Shown here in pieces: positions 22,036 to 32,839 of a DNA stretch of 64,000 nt. The stretch is from Heliocidaris erythrogramma (Eukaryota > Echinodermata > Echinoidea > Camarodonta > Echinometridae): positions 22,673,501 through 22,737,500 of the forward strand of contig CM046870.1 in the NCBI GenBank assembly GCA_025617745.1, in the 5' to 3' direction. A model generated the notes under the pieces. The model had not been told where the DNA came from. It did no database searches and saw only the letters and a program-made list of their open reading frames with translations. A program made the translations under genes and the position numbers. Position 1 is the stretch's first letter. Each line of letters starts with the position of its first letter.

Positions 22036-22468
22036 CTTCAAACAGAAGAAGGTAAATGTGCACAGTTTTGAATACAGAACATACCGGTAAATTTAAAATA
22101 AACATAAAGTTTATAGATGAATGAAAACAATTCTAAAATCCACACAATTGCAGAGCGCAATCTTTCATTCATTATACCTTTTGAAAATATATTCTCCCAA
22201 ATGTTAAGGCATAATAAAAGCCAATTTTAACTCCATAAACCTCTCAGCACCTTTACACAAATATACTAAGGAAAATAATTCAGGAGAAACTCTACAGACG
22301 GTTTAGATGGAGCAATCGTGACATCCACGTTTAAAATTCATCGGCAACCTTGTAGACAACTTTAAAGTGGTCCGACTCCACCAACCATCCCCTCCACCGC
22401 ACCACCTACTTCAAAATAATCTGCTGGTATTAACATACTGAAGAGAAGGGTTTTCAAAATCTTTTTAC

Positions 22469-22571
22469 CATAAACCCATCCAATGGCAATGCTCTCGAAG
22501 AAACAGATCCAAATGATGGCGTAGGGACCCGATCCATAGTCCTCAAATAGCGTGAAGACGTGTTTACCACC
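22469..22571 (-). CDS. SLC6 transporter exon: EL5 and TM10
   Basis: The acceptor AAATTCCAG is followed by GGKHVFTLFEDYGSGPYAII, then WICFFESIAIGWVYG. This matches the SLC6 TM10 signature GGxYVFxLFDxYxxS...xxxExxxIAWVYG. The donor is G|GTAAAA at 22,469, phase 1, which joins GA of the next exon to restore glycine. The acidic residues LFED and FFE are at positions used in the family for gating and packing. Confidence 0.93.
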
Positions 22572-22904
22572 CTGGAATTTAATCAATATTTGTTATCAAT
22601 TTTTATGTGCCATACACGTATGAATCATGTTCATTCCATTTCAATATCGTCAACAGGACCGTATTTAGTTTAGATTGATTTGATTTTGATTGACCGCAAG
22701 TCCTCCAATCAATTGCAAATTTACAAACTCATCTTCATTTGCTGTGGGTTTGGGTGTGCGTGAAGTCAGTAAGTTATATCACATCAATATACTTATCAAC
22801 TAGATATAACAAAAAAAAATTTACGTGCCCTACATACGTCAACTCCAATGGTTCTTGGTCTACATGCATGGTCTATTAACTTGTTCTTTTATTCCAGCTT
22901 ATTA

Positions 22905-23060
22905 AAGAGCGATGGCTCACTGGTAGAGCAGTGGTCTCGTAAATAGGAGGACCTTGGTTCGAAACCAAGTGGATGCGCTAGTGCCTTTTGATAAGGCGCT
23001 ATATAACGCTAATCCTCAGTACCAATGATTACCAAGACTCTCGGAGAGGAATTAAAGTCG
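22905..23060 (+). repeat. tRNA-derived SINE
   Basis: The A box TGGCTCACTGGTAGAGCAG and the B box GGTTCGAAACC are spaced as in a tRNA. The body that follows contains AGTGCCTTTTGATAAGGCG and TATATAACGCTAATC, resembling SINE bodies widespread in marine invertebrates. The acceptor ends do not pair, so this is not a functional tRNA. Confidence 0.65.
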
Positions 23061-23352
23061 TCGGTCCCCTGGTTGCTTAATCACAAGCAAATACAAGCAT
23101 ATGCTTTCTTAGCAGTCATGTAAAATTAACCATCAACCTTTGATACTTTTCCCTCCTTAATGTTTATTGTTATATCTCTTTTTCTTTCTCACTCATTCCC
23201 TGTCTCTCAAATCCTCTCTTTCTCTCTCTCCCCACCAATGAATTCGATAAACATAAGTCAGTGACGGATCGGGGGGGGGGGGGGGGGGGGGGGAGCGGCA
23301 TGGCTGCCAAGTGCGCCCAGCAAAAACCTAATCTGGTAGGCCAGGTACACAC

Positions 23353-24246
23353 TAAAGGGGAATTAACCTCAAAATAAATGTGCTCACATTCAAAGATGTA
23401 ATCTATTCCTTATTGTTGCACTACGTATAGTTTTGCATTAAAATATACGAGATGGGTATAAATCAAGATTTTGTCAGCAAGAGTTATCGTCTGCTAGCGA
23501 TACCAGGGGGCTGCCATTTTCTTGATGTGTACATAAAGATATTTTTAATCCGAATGCAAAATTTGTCTTTCTTCCTGATAAATAATTTAAATCTCAAATG
23601 GAATTTTGTAACAGATTATATACATATATTCTAAAAACGAAAATGTTTTTTATATTTCTTTGAAAATTACGATATTACTAAACATCAATCTATTTTCTTG
23701 ATACTATGACGTACGTGACGGAGCGAATTAATTCAAATTTATGGATGATGACTTTCCCGAGCGTCAATATTGACAAAATATGCATTTACCTGCTTTGAGA
23801 TAATGGACTTCAAAAGTCAGAATGCGCGTTGTATAAATTATGTTCTGCTCTGCCAGGCAAGACCAAGAAATCGATATCTAGTTAGCAAAACCGGAGAATT
23901 TAAAAAGAAATCTTTAAATTTTAAATTTTGAAATAAATGTATACACCTGTTATGTATTTTCCATCATATATGGGCCTTTTTTTGTAATGAAGAGAAGCAA
24001 TTTAGCTCGTGGATTAAAAATATCTTCCTGACCGGAACGGTCTCCAATGGTTCATGTACAACACCATGTCATCAAGAAAATGGCAGCCCCCATGAAGTGT
24101 TAAGCAGATGATACCGTGTGCTAGAATGTCTTGATTTAAACCCTTTTCTGATATTTTATTTCTAAAGTGATACAGGTCAATGATTAAGAATATATTGCAC
24201 CTTTGAACATAAGTAAATTTCTATTCTAGTGTTAATTCTCCTTTAA
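23353..24246. mobile_element. TTAA-type MITE, copy 1 of 2
   Basis: The element begins AAAGGGGAATTAACCTC and ends GTTAATTCTCCTTTAA. It shares the whole order of internal blocks with 60,194-61,042, including AAATATACGAGATGGGT, GGGGGCTGCCATTTTCTTGATG, TTTCCCGAGCGTCAAT and GTCTTGATTTAAACCC. No long open frame exists. The DIRS element begins directly after it. Confidence 0.85.
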
Positions 24247-24500
24247 TTGTAAAATCAGCACTGATTTTCTTATTTACTATATAAATCTATATACCTACCT
24301 ATTATGCCTGTAGTCTTGACTACGGGACCCCTTCGAGAATTTAACACACATGAGTCACAATATTGTGCGCACCCCCCGTAATCCCATTGTCCCCTTCGCC
24401 ACTCACGCGCGTCAACACGCTACGGCCATCTTCCTCTTTTGCGAGCAATCCCAAGTAGAAACATGTTGCTTGCAAGGAGCGGGGAAGGAGGGAGGGTCAT

Positions 24501-24593
24501 AGGTAGGTATATAGATTTATATAGTAAATAAGAAAATCAGTGCTGATTTTACAAATTTACTGCAATAAATCATATATACCTACCTATTATGCC
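24501..24593. repeat. DIRS internal complementary region
   Basis: Bases 24,501-24,552 are the exact complement of the left terminus, and 24,554-24,593 of the right terminus. In DIRS replication this region templates joining of the two ends into a circle before recombinase-mediated integration. It lies between the recombinase stop codon and the left ITR, the usual position. Confidence 0.9.
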
Positions 24594-24660
24594 AGACCAG
24601 CGCCAACTCAAAGACCGGGAGGCATGTTTCGAGCGGAAGGAAATAGGATTACACCAAAGA

Positions 24661-25800
24661 CTACAAAGAAGACACAGCGGCCTTCAAGGTGGCTGACGCA
24701 AACAAAGCTTCACCTGCGGGAAAATCCCTAAGGTAGCAAGAAATGAAGGAATTGGGCGAACGCCAATAAGCAGCCTTCAAAATATCAACAAGCGCCACAC
24801 CTTGAAACAGAGCCCAAGAAGTGCTGACACTACGAGTATCATGAGCACGAGGCTTACTGTCGGATAAAAGAGCCTCTGTGCCAGCGGCCCTAATAGCTTC
24901 AACGATCCACCTAGAAATGGAATCAAGAGAGGCAGGAGAAAAAGGCTCTCTAGTGATCAGGAACAACTGATCATCCTTACGATAAGACTTAGTCTTATCA
25001 ATATACCATTTGAGAGCCCTAACAGGACACCAAACTTTGTCCTCACGCACCGAAGAAAAGTCAGAAAGCGGACAAAGAAAAATCTCAACAGGACCGGAGG
25101 TAGCTGTCTGATTCTTGGCAACGAAAGAAGTCCTAGGAATCAACCTAACACCTTTTCTCTCCCAGCGAACATGACCAGGAGTAAGACAGAGAGCATGAAG
25201 AGTACTGCGCCTCTGCCCAGAGGCAATAGCTACCAAAAAGAGCGTCTTAACCGTAAGATGATGAAGCGAAGCTTCACCTAACGGTTCAGAAGGAGGTTTC
25301 GCCAAGGCCTCCAGGACCTTAGGCAGACTCCAAGACGGCACTAACTTAGAAAACGAAGGTCGTTTCAGAAACAACGAACGAATCAAACCACTTAGTAGCG
25401 GGGAATTGGAAATCCCCGAACCATCCGAAAAACCCGAAAGAATGGCCCCGATCGCCGAACGGTAGTCTCGGATAGTAGAAATAGACCTCCCTTTGTCAAA
25501 TAACGAGATTAAGAAATCCGCAATTGAACCAATAGGAGCCTTAGAAGGGGTTTGATTTCTCTCTTTGCACCAAAGGAAAAAGACCGAGAGACGGGAATTG
25601 TAAATTTCCCTAGTAGAAACCCTACGACTGGACATTAAAAAGTCCGCGGCTCTATCAGAGAGACCCGACTGTCTTGCAGATTCCCTGACAGGGGCCAAGC
25701 AGTCAAATGAAGAGACTCCGGATTGTGGTGAAGAATCCCCGATAGGGGCTGTAACACCAGATCCGCTCTTAACGGGAGAACTAACGGTTGAGTCCTTAGA
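24661..25800 (-). CDS. DIRS tyrosine recombinase (intact)
   Basis: The frame is open from 26,442 to the stop at 24,661. The recombinase similarity starts near 25,700, so upstream codons are overlap with RNase H in another frame. The N-terminal SAM-like domain is SDRAADFLMSSRRVSTREIY followed by FFLWCKERNQTPSKAP. The catalytic core shows the first Arg in SGQRRSTLHAL, the HxxR pair in RAHDTRSVSTSW, a Trp/His-type position in KAAYWRSPNSF and the nucleophile Tyr in SCYLRD. All expected catalytic positions are present. The enzyme would integrate the circular cDNA without a target duplication. The exact start codon is unclear. Confidence 0.9.
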   Translation of the reverse strand, partial: SKDSTVSSPVKSGSGVTAPIGDSSPQSGVSSFDCLAPVRESARQSGLSDRAADFLMSSRRVSTREIYNSRLSVFFLWCKERNQTPSKAPIGSIADFLISLFDKGRSISTIRDYRSAIGAILSGFSDGSGISNSPLLSGLIRSLFLKRPSFSKLVPSWSLPKVLEALAKPPSEPLGEASLHHLTVKTLFLVAIASGQRRSTLHALCLTPGHVRWERKGVRLIPRTSFVAKNQTATSGPVEIFLCPLSDFSSVREDKVWCPVRALKWYIDKTKSYRKDDQLFLITREPFSPASLDSISRWIVEAIRAAGTEALLSDSKPRAHDTRSVSTSWALFQGVALVDILKAAYWRSPNSFISCYLRDFPAGEALFASATLKAAVSSL

Positions 25801-27300
25801 AGGCTCATAAGTTCCGGAAACCAATTCCTCCTGGGCCAAAAGGGAGCTATTACAAGCACCCTCGCCCGATCTTCCCTGATTTTCCGCAAGACACGCGGAA
25901 TCAGTTGGAAGGGAGGAAAGGCGAATCCCTGAAGGTTCTCCCAGCTGAGGGAGAAAGCATCGAGAGCCCATGCTCCCTGATCGCGAACACGGGAGCAATA
26001 CTTCGGCAGCTGGTGATTTAGCACCGACGCAAATAGATCCACTTCCAGTGGACCTAGGCAACTGCGAATGCGGCAAAATACTTCCGGATGGAGCATCCAT
26101 TCCGATGGAAGATACCTGCCCCGGGACAGAAAATCCGCAAAGCGGTTTTCCCGACCGGGGATGAAAGAGGCCACGGGTGTGATTGCCATGCGACGACACC
26201 ACCTCCACAGCTGAGCTGCTAGGGCATTCAGGGCAACCGAACGAGTGCCTCCCTGCCGATTGATATATGCCGCCACAGTAACATTGTCCGTGAGAATCAG
26301 AACCGAACGACTGAGAAGTCGACTTCTGAAATGGAGCAAGGTCAACAGAACTGCCATAAACTCCAGGACATTGATATGAGGAAGAGTCCCAAGATGAGAC
26401 CAATCCCCCGCAACCGTGCTGCCGTTGCAGTGTCCTCCCCACCCCAACCGAGAGGTGTCCGTCGAAAACCGATATCGACGGGGGCAGAGAAGGCCCTGCC
26501 TCGCGCGAGAAACACCTCGCTCGTCCAACAAGCGAAAAGAGACTTGATCTTTAGTGGTACTGGAATCCAGACCAAAAGAGAGTCTTTTCCCGGCTTGAAG
26601 AACCTGAGGAGATGTCTCTGAAAGGGTCTCATGAGGAGCCGGCAGTCCTCTAAAACATCGACTAGACTGGCTAGATAACCTAGAAACTGAAGCCACTGTC
26701 TGGCCGAGACTCTTCTGGCCAGCAAGAGCTTGCGAGCCGCAGAGACAATGGTGAGAATCCTGTCTCGACTGGGCCGAGCTAACTGATTCCTTATGTCTAA
26801 CACCGCCCCCAGAAAAACTGGGCTGCGAGTGGGGACTAACTCTGACTTTTCCCAATTTATTAGGAAACCTAAGTCTTGAGAAAGAGACTAGCAACGAGTC
26901 TCGTCCAACAAACGATCGCGCGACTCCGCAAGGAGAAGCCAATCGTCCAGGTAACAAAACAACCGCAGGCCGCGACGCCTCAGAAAGGCCGCTAGCACCG
27001 CTACAACTTGAGTAAAAACCCGAGGGGCCGGGCGCAGCCCGAAGGGAAGAGCCCGAAACCGGTAAGTCTCCGAGAGGAAGGAGAACCCCAGAAGATCGCG
27101 AGATGCGCGATGAATGGGAATGTGAAAGTACGCGTCCTTGAGATCTATCGAGACCGCGTAGTCTTCCCTTTTGATCAACGGAAGAATGGAGGCAAGAGTC
27201 TCCATACGAAAATGAACCGGAGGAATAAAATTTGTTTATCCTCTTTAGGTTCAGTATCAAACGAAGTTTTCCCGAGCGCCTGGGAATAACAAAAGTCGGA
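25635..27300 (-). pseudogene. DIRS reverse transcriptase-RNase H, damaged
   Basis: RT begins with LILNLKRINKF, shifts frame near 27,235 and continues HFRMETLASILPLIKRE, SIDLKDAYFHIPIH (first catalytic Asp), LPFGLRPAPRVFTQ and CYLDDWLLL (YxDD box). An in-frame TAG lies at 26,887-26,885. The connection domain follows in the same frame, and a second frameshift near 26,470 moves into STDTSRLGWGG (RNase H first Asp), HINVLEFMAVL and LILTDNVTVAAY. FIPGRENRFADFLSR closes RNase H. The frame ends at 25,635, overlapping the recombinase frame. Three lesions make this copy non-autonomous. Confidence 0.88.
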
Positions 27301-27399
27301 GAAAGGGAAAAAGGACAGCCTGTGAGGTGTCCAAGTTCCTATAGCACCTCCGGGGAGCGGGGCGGACAGATCTATGAAGAATCCGTCTCGTCCGCCCGC

Positions 27400-28990
27400 T
27401 GCCTGAACCCAAGCAAAGTCGAACCCTGCGCGCGGGTTGACAACAAGTCAGGGAAAGTTAGAACAAAGCAATCGCTTCTACCCCACAAAGGGAGAGCAAC
27501 TAAGGCTCTGCCTGCCCCAGCGATTCGGAGACCGAAGCTTGAGAGGCCGCTTCCAAAACTGGATCCGCCTGAAATGATCGTGACAAAGAATCACGAACAA
27601 AGGCCGAAACGGTCGGATTCACGCATGAACCGCCATAAGCCTCCTCACCCGACGGAGCCCCGAGGCTGCGAGACTAGGAGGCTCATGTGATCTCATCACA
27701 GACAAAGAAGAATAAACCATAAAAGGCTAATTAGTCTCGATGTCCGACCCAAAAAAGGGACAAGAGCAGGGGATGTGAATCCTGGTACAAGGAACCAACC
27801 CTGAGTCTGGGCAAAGCCCATCTCACACTGAACATCTCAGCTTGAGAGACCAAAGGGTTAGCTAAACCCGATGGGCAAGAGGCAGGCAAAGCCTTGCCTC
27901 TTATAGCCCCTTCCCTAGGCTTCTGATTGGCCCAAAAAGAGAGCCTAAGTCGAAACCCGCTTTTCAGAGCGTTTATCCGGTTTCGTTCGGATCCCCGAAG
28001 CCCTTCGGGAACACGAACCGAACCCTCCACTGAGGGACGCTCACCTCCCTTTATGGGAGAAGTGCGCTGAGGGTATTGAACCCAAAGACGCGCACCAATT
28101 ACCCATATCGGCCGAGCAAGGAGATGCAACAGCCATGGGCCGGACGCCAAGGCGCCCAGACTCAGCAGAAATCCCGCTGCTTAAACCAACGCGAAGTCGA
28201 ACCCTGCGCGCGGGTTGACTGAACTTCAGGGCGATATTTGGACAACAAAACAATCGCTTCCACTCCACAGAGATTGAGCGATTGAGACTCCGCCAGCCCA
28301 AGCGATTCGGGAACCGAAGCTTGAGAGGACGCATCCAAATCTGGTTCCACCCGAGTGGAAAGAGACAAAGGAACGTTAACAAAGGCCTCCGCAGGCGGGT
28401 CCCCGCATGGCTCACCAACAGTCTCCTCGCCCGGCGGAGCCCCAAGGGCCGCGGGAGTAGGAGGCACATGCGAATCAGTCTCAGACAAAGAGGAATCAAA
28501 CACAAAAGGTTGATTAGTCTCAAAGTCAGACCCCTGAATAGGGACAGAAGTCAGGGTTGAAGTAGCCGGTACAAAGGACCAACCCTGATTCTGAGCAAAA
28601 GCCCGCATCATGCTGAACATGTCAGCTTGAGAGGAGCTAGCTGGGTTAGCCAGGCCAGACGGGCAAGAGGCCGGCAAAGCCTTGCCACTTTTTGCCTTCT
28701 TCTTGGCCTTTTTCTTGGCTGGCTCGACAAGAGTCGTAGCCGAAACCCTTTTGTTAGAACGCTTAATCGGATTCATTCGGATCTCCGAAGCCACTTCGGA
28801 AACACGAACCGATCCCTCCGCGGAGGGACGTTCACTTCCCAAAAAGGGATTGGAGCGCTCATGGCGTAAGCCTAGAGAATCGCCCAAATCACCCATATTG
28901 GCTAAGCAAGAGGATGCAGTAGCCATGGGTTGGGAGCTAAAAGCTCCCAGTGCGTGGGCAGACCGAGATGACTCGGTATGTGCCCGATGA
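27400..28990 (-). repeat. Diverged ~780-bp tandem duplication in DIRS gag region
   Basis: Blocks starting at 27,421 and 28,198 (both GAACCCTGCGCGCGGGTTGA) run in parallel. Both continue through GCGATTCGG..ACCGAAGCTTGAGAGG, the GCAAAGCCTTGCC block, and the GAACCGA/CCCTCC block. The left copy is degenerate; the right copy keeps a long frame. Confidence 0.85.
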
Positions 28991-29339
28991 CTACTAAAGG
29001 CATGTGAACCCACTATTGGACCGCTCGAAAGCGGCAATAGGGGAGCACTAGTAGTCACGCACTCAGGTGAAAACCGATCCCTCCGCGGAGGGACGTTCAC
29101 TTCCCAAAAAGGGATTGGAGCGCTCATGGCGTAAGCCTAGAGAATCGCCCAAATCACCCATATTGGCTAAGCAAGAGGATGCAGTAGCCATGGGTTGGGA
29201 GCTAAAAGCTCCCAGTGCGTGGGCAGACCGAGATGACTCGGTATGTGCCCGATGACTACTAAAGGCATGTGAACCCACTATTGGACCGCTCGAAAGCGGC
29301 AATAGGGGAGCACTAGTAGTCACGCACTCAGGTGAAAAC
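28808..29339. repeat. 265-bp near-identical tandem duplication
   Basis: Two adjacent copies (about 28,808-29,072 and 29,073-29,339) share the entire sequence with almost no differences, e.g. CTCATGGCGTAAGCCTAGAG at 28,858 and again 265 bp later. The lack of divergence means it is very young or an assembly duplication. Confidence 0.92.
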
Positions 29340-29366
29340 ACCTGTTGCTCCGAAGAGCGTCCATAA

Positions 29367-29584
29367 TTGTTAGCTCGAGCATTCCCATCAGCTGGCAACT
29401 GAGACAGCCCAGAAAGTACTCGTTCCCCCATATGGCGTTAGCCGGGGGCTAGGGTTTGTGAACCCAGACCAACATTGTTAGCTCGAGCATTCCCATTAGC
29501 TGGCAACTGAGACAGCCCAGAAAGTACTCGTTCCCCCATATGGCGTATGCCGGGGGCTAGGGTTTGAGAACCCAGACCAACATG
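29367..29584. repeat. 108-bp tandem repeat, two copies
   Basis: The unit TTGTTAGCTCGAGCATTCCC ... AACCCAGACCAACA is present at 29,367 and 29,475. The unit is 36 codons long and stays in frame in the gag-like protein. Confidence 0.9.
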
Positions 29585-30654
29585 GACTAAGCCCGTGGGT
29601 TGCCCTGCAGTAGTGGGGCGCGTCTCCCCTAACGGATCAGAGCGAGTGAACGCTACCGTACGGGAAACAACAGCCCCCCCCCCCTCTGGTCTCAGCGACC
29701 GGGGGATTGGATTCGAGATATCCAAACCACTAGAATCTGACGTCACCCACCCCGAAACCACAGGCTTCGGAGTTGACAATCCCGATTCAGTTAACGCCAC
29801 CCGTCCCGAAGCCGCAAGCTCCGAAACTGGCAAACTCTGCAAGGGAACACCACTAGGCAACTTACCTTCAGCCCTCCTCCCTCCCCCGCGTACCGCTGTA
29901 CTCGGGGAAGTTCTGGAAGGCCGAGTCGTCTTGCTAGACAACTCTTCGGAAGAAGCAGGTCTCCTTGACCCAGCTGCTTCTTCTTCCGAATTCATACCAC
30001 TGCAATAAAACAGACAATAAAGTATACTTTTCAAAATAAGAAATACTTCAACTGCATGCAGTAAATAAAACTAAAGTTTATTTGGGAGATACGCACTAAA
30101 GAAATTTTCACAGCCTAAAATCCGTAAGAACAAACACCGAACCCGAAGGCTCGGTGACAAACGGAAACACCCGCAAACACAGAAATATCTACGTGGGGCT
30201 GACCGTGAAAGAGAAAAATAAATGCCAAGAAAGGGAATCAAAAAATCCCTTGCAATTGGCAAGAGTGACTAAAAAAACACAAAGTACTATAATCTAAACG
30301 AATATAGGTACCTAAAAGTGCTTTAACTATGTGAAAAAGCGTACCAAAAAGATACTATACGACCTGATTTCAGGAGCGCTGTGACAATACGTCCTAACTC
30401 GTCGGGGGCGAGCAAGAAAGAGGAAGATGGCCGTAGCGTGTTGACGCGCGTGAGTGGCGAAGGGGACAATAGGATTACGGGGGGTGCGCACAATATTGTG
30501 ACTCATGTGTGTTAAATTCTCGAAGGGGTCCCGTAGTCAAGACTACAGGCATAATAGGTAGGTATATATGATTTATTGCAGTAAATTATACAAAAGAAGA
30601 ATGTGCCCCTAATAGACTGCTTCTGTAATGTATACAAATTTATGCACATATATT

Positions 30655-30975
30655 CTCTGAGCACCTAGTGACGAGCTATTCCATGAACCTGCTTTTTATA
30701 AATGAGCCTCAATGCTTGGAATCCAGTTTGCATACATTATTTGTAGCTATGTCCGGCAAGCGTCCGGCAAGCTTTCAGGTTGTAAAGAACAACCTTTGTT
30801 GGAAAGGTATGCATAATATTTGCATACATTACCGAAGCGGTCTATTGTGTCCCGGCAGCAAAGTTAGCTACCGAAAGCTATTTGAAAAAAAAAATGTAAA
30901 TCTATTTTTCACGTCAGATAATTTTTGTTTGCTTGCCATAAGCACCCCCTTTCCCTGGATCCGCCACTGAAAGTT
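30655..30975. repeat. Diverged copy of the MITE at 45,687-45,925
   Basis: It shares CACCTAGTGACGAG, TGAATGAGCC/CTTGGAATCCAGTTT, GGCAAGCTTTCAG and AAGAACAACCTTTGTT with 45,720-45,880. Terminal repeats are not recognisable here. The end CCTTTCCCTGGATCCGCCACTG is the common G/C-tract repeat edge. Confidence 0.75.
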
Positions 30976-31007
30976 CATCGAGCCCTTCGACGTTTCCTTG
31001 TTCTTAC

Positions 31008-31145
31008 CTCAGTTACCATGGTGAGTCCAATCAGGAAGTTCACAAAGCAGACTCCCAGCACGAATAGCTCTTTATAATAGCCTCTTCGCAGACATGTTGG
31101 GAACATATCCATAACAGCCGTTAGAAACGCTTTAACAGTGACCAG
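31008..31145 (-). CDS. SLC6 transporter exon: TM8-TM9 region and TM9
   Basis: The acceptor GCAATAG precedes LVTVKAFLTAVMDMFPTCLR, then RGYYKELFVLGVCFVNFLIGLTMVTE in two stretches. This matches the family segment GVExxxTAxxDxFPxxLRRxxxxELFxxxxCxxxFLIGLxMVT. The donor is GAG|GTAAGA at 31,008/31,007. Phase is 0 on both sides, 46 codons. Confidence 0.95.
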
Positions 31146-31841
31146 CTATTGCGTTGGAAACAGTGAAAATGTTTTAGTGAAAAAAAGGGGGAGTTGTTGG
31201 TTGTGTGTAGTTTGATTGTTTGATATGCATGTGCTTTCTTATCCTTACGTTCCGAAGGTGTGGGGGTATATGTACATGTAGGGTTCTATTACATTTTCGG
31301 AATTACTATTTCATTTTCGGAATTATGAACCTTCGGAGTGGACAACCGTCGGAGTAAATTAATTAAACTTCGGAAAAACGACATGAAACCGGGGGGGGGG
31401 GGGGGGGGGGGTCACGGGTCCGGAAACCCCATTTATCATTCTTCTTTTTTTTTGGAGTAAAAGGGCACCCCCTAATTCTGAGTCTTCATTCCCTGTCGAG
31501 AATAAGAATATTACAACAATATGCTGAGAGAGCAATAGCTAACAACCTTCTCTTGAAATCGGCTATATACAAATAATTATGAATTTATACGCAATCATTA
31601 TTCTCTCTTTTTCTCCCCTCACAATTATATGTATAAATATATATTATATCAGAATTATACAGATCACCAGTTACATGGTATAATCATGTTATATGCATAC
31701 ATGTATGGATCGTCGTAAGATCTAGAAGAGCAGCTTTATGGAGACGTAAAAAATCAATCATAAATAAACAGCATTTAAAAATATCTAATGATGCAAATAT
31801 ATTTTTTAAAATATAAAATATGAAATATGAAATATAAATAG

Positions 31842-31896
31842 CGAGAGAGAGAGAGAGAGAGAGACGGGGCGGGGGTGGGGGGGGGGGGGGGGGGGG
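31842..31896. repeat. (GA)n followed by G tract
   Basis: GA dinucleotides (31,842-31,864) run into a G-rich stretch with about 20 consecutive G near 31,877-31,896. Confidence 0.9.
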
Positions 31897-32003
31897 AAGA
31901 AGGTGAAAGAAAATCACGGACAGAAGAAAGGGAGTAATCTTAATGTCCGGTAACGGTAAAGATATAAAATTTAAGCATGTTGAAAATAGCAATGACTAAT
32001 TAC

Positions 32004-32116
32004 CTGAGTGTTTAGTCCTATCATTAGAACCACAAGGAAAAAGAGAATAGACCAGACCCTTGACCCTGGCAGGGCAGCAAAAGCACGCGGAAAGACCGCA
32101 AAAAGTAGATCAGGAC
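32004..32116 (-). CDS. SLC6 transporter exon: TM8
   Basis: The acceptor GATGTATAG precedes GT, completing the Gly split with exon 37,016. The peptide PDLLFAVFPRAFAALPG then SRVWSILFFLVVLMIGLNTQ matches GPGLAFxxYPxAxxxMPxxPxWxxLFFxMLxxLGLDSQ. The donor is CAG|GTAATT at 32,004. The family LD-S/Q motif that helps form the second sodium site reads LNTQ here (Asp to Asn, Ser to Thr), a substitution worth noting for ion coupling. Confidence 0.94.
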
Positions 32117-32192
32117 CTATACATCAGATGATAACGTTAAAATGTAACAAAATTAATTTGGAGAAACAAGTTATTTCTCTGATAATGTCTTT

Positions 32193-32836
32193 TAAAGGGA
32201 AATTAACCCATCACGGAAACTTAGATTGAGTAGAAGATGAAAAATCAGAGAAGGAAATAAGTGAATGTTTGAGAAAAAAGGACAAAGAATGAAAAAGTTT
32301 ACAAAAGTTGAAAAAAATTGATGTTTGAAAGCTGCGATCACGAAAGAAAATTATGGCCCGGGAATCTCCTCTTGGCAATGCGGTCATGATGGGTGATATA
32401 CATGGAAAACTCTCCCATTTGGTGTGTACAAAAATATCCAATATACACCCACCGTCCATTTTAATGATGGAACAGACGTTTAATCCATGATTCATAATGG
32501 GTAACATATTTTTACATGTCCTCCCCTTGGAAAAAATATTCGTTTCACTATAAGAGTTGAGAAAGGGATATTTGAGTAATTTATGTACAAAACAAATGGG
32601 AAAGTTCTCCCTGAATGGCATCACACATGACATGACCGTATTGCCAAAATGCGACGTGTCCATATTATTTGTGATCTCAACTTTCAAAAATTCTTAACCT
32701 TCTTATTCTTTGTCCGATTTATCTCAAACGTTTACTGATATGCTCTCTGCCTTTTTTCTGCTTTCATCCAAGGCAATGTTCCATGAAAGGGTTAATTAAT
32801 CAATTCAAAACGCCCTTGGGTTAATTCCCCTTTAAA
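32193..32836. mobile_element. ~640-bp TTTAAA-flanked MITE
   Basis: The ends TTTTAAAGGGAAATTAACCC and GGGTTAATTCCCCTTTAAA are inverted. They resemble the termini of the 23,353 and 60,194 elements but the interior is different. A 158-codon minus frame inside has no protein signature. Confidence 0.75.
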
Positions 32837-32839
32837 GAG

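Larger units (their letters stand above)
28162..29995 (-). pseudogene. DIRS gag-like protein with internal duplications
   Basis: A likely start is MNSEEEAAGSRRPASS (ATG at 29,995). The protein is Ser/Pro/Gly-rich with a basic segment KKKAKKKAKSGK at about 28,700, as in many DIRS ORF1 products. A 36-codon repeat ending LGSQTLAPG occurs twice; the second copy has TAA at 29,437-29,435 where the first has ATA. A further 265-bp exact-looking duplication (28,808-29,339) changes frame because 265 is not a multiple of three. After it the frame continues to 28,162. Function is inferred only from position upstream of RT. Confidence 0.75.
24249..30587 (-). mobile_element. DIRS-like retrotransposon, nearly complete (6.3 kb)
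   Basis: The inverted terminal repeats are about 150 bp (24,290-24,440 and 30,416-30,566; both contain AGTCTTGACTACGGGACC or its complement). The internal complementary region at 24,501-24,593 is a fusion of the reverse complement of the left extremity (24,249-24,300) with that of the right extremity (30,548-30,587). That is the circle-junction structure diagnostic of DIRS elements. Genes read leftward: gag-like, RT-RNase H, tyrosine recombinase. It sits in the 8.4-kb SLC6 intron in the same orientation as SLC6. Damage is light: the YR is open, RT/RH has one stop and two frameshifts, and gag has internal duplications. Confidence 0.93.

Noticed and set aside
25635..27260. A single 541-codon frame covering RT and RNase H
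   Set aside because: Only its RNase H half (below about 26,470) is true coding. The RT motifs lie in another frame, so the upper half is a shadow.
26331..28869. Plus-strand frames of 80-152 codons within the DIRS element
   Set aside because: They are antisense shadows of the RT, RNase H and gag-like coding sequence, a consequence of its GC-rich codon use.
32211..32687. 158-codon minus-strand frame as a gene
   Set aside because: It lies wholly within a MITE with inverted ends and shows no recognisable domain or codon pattern.
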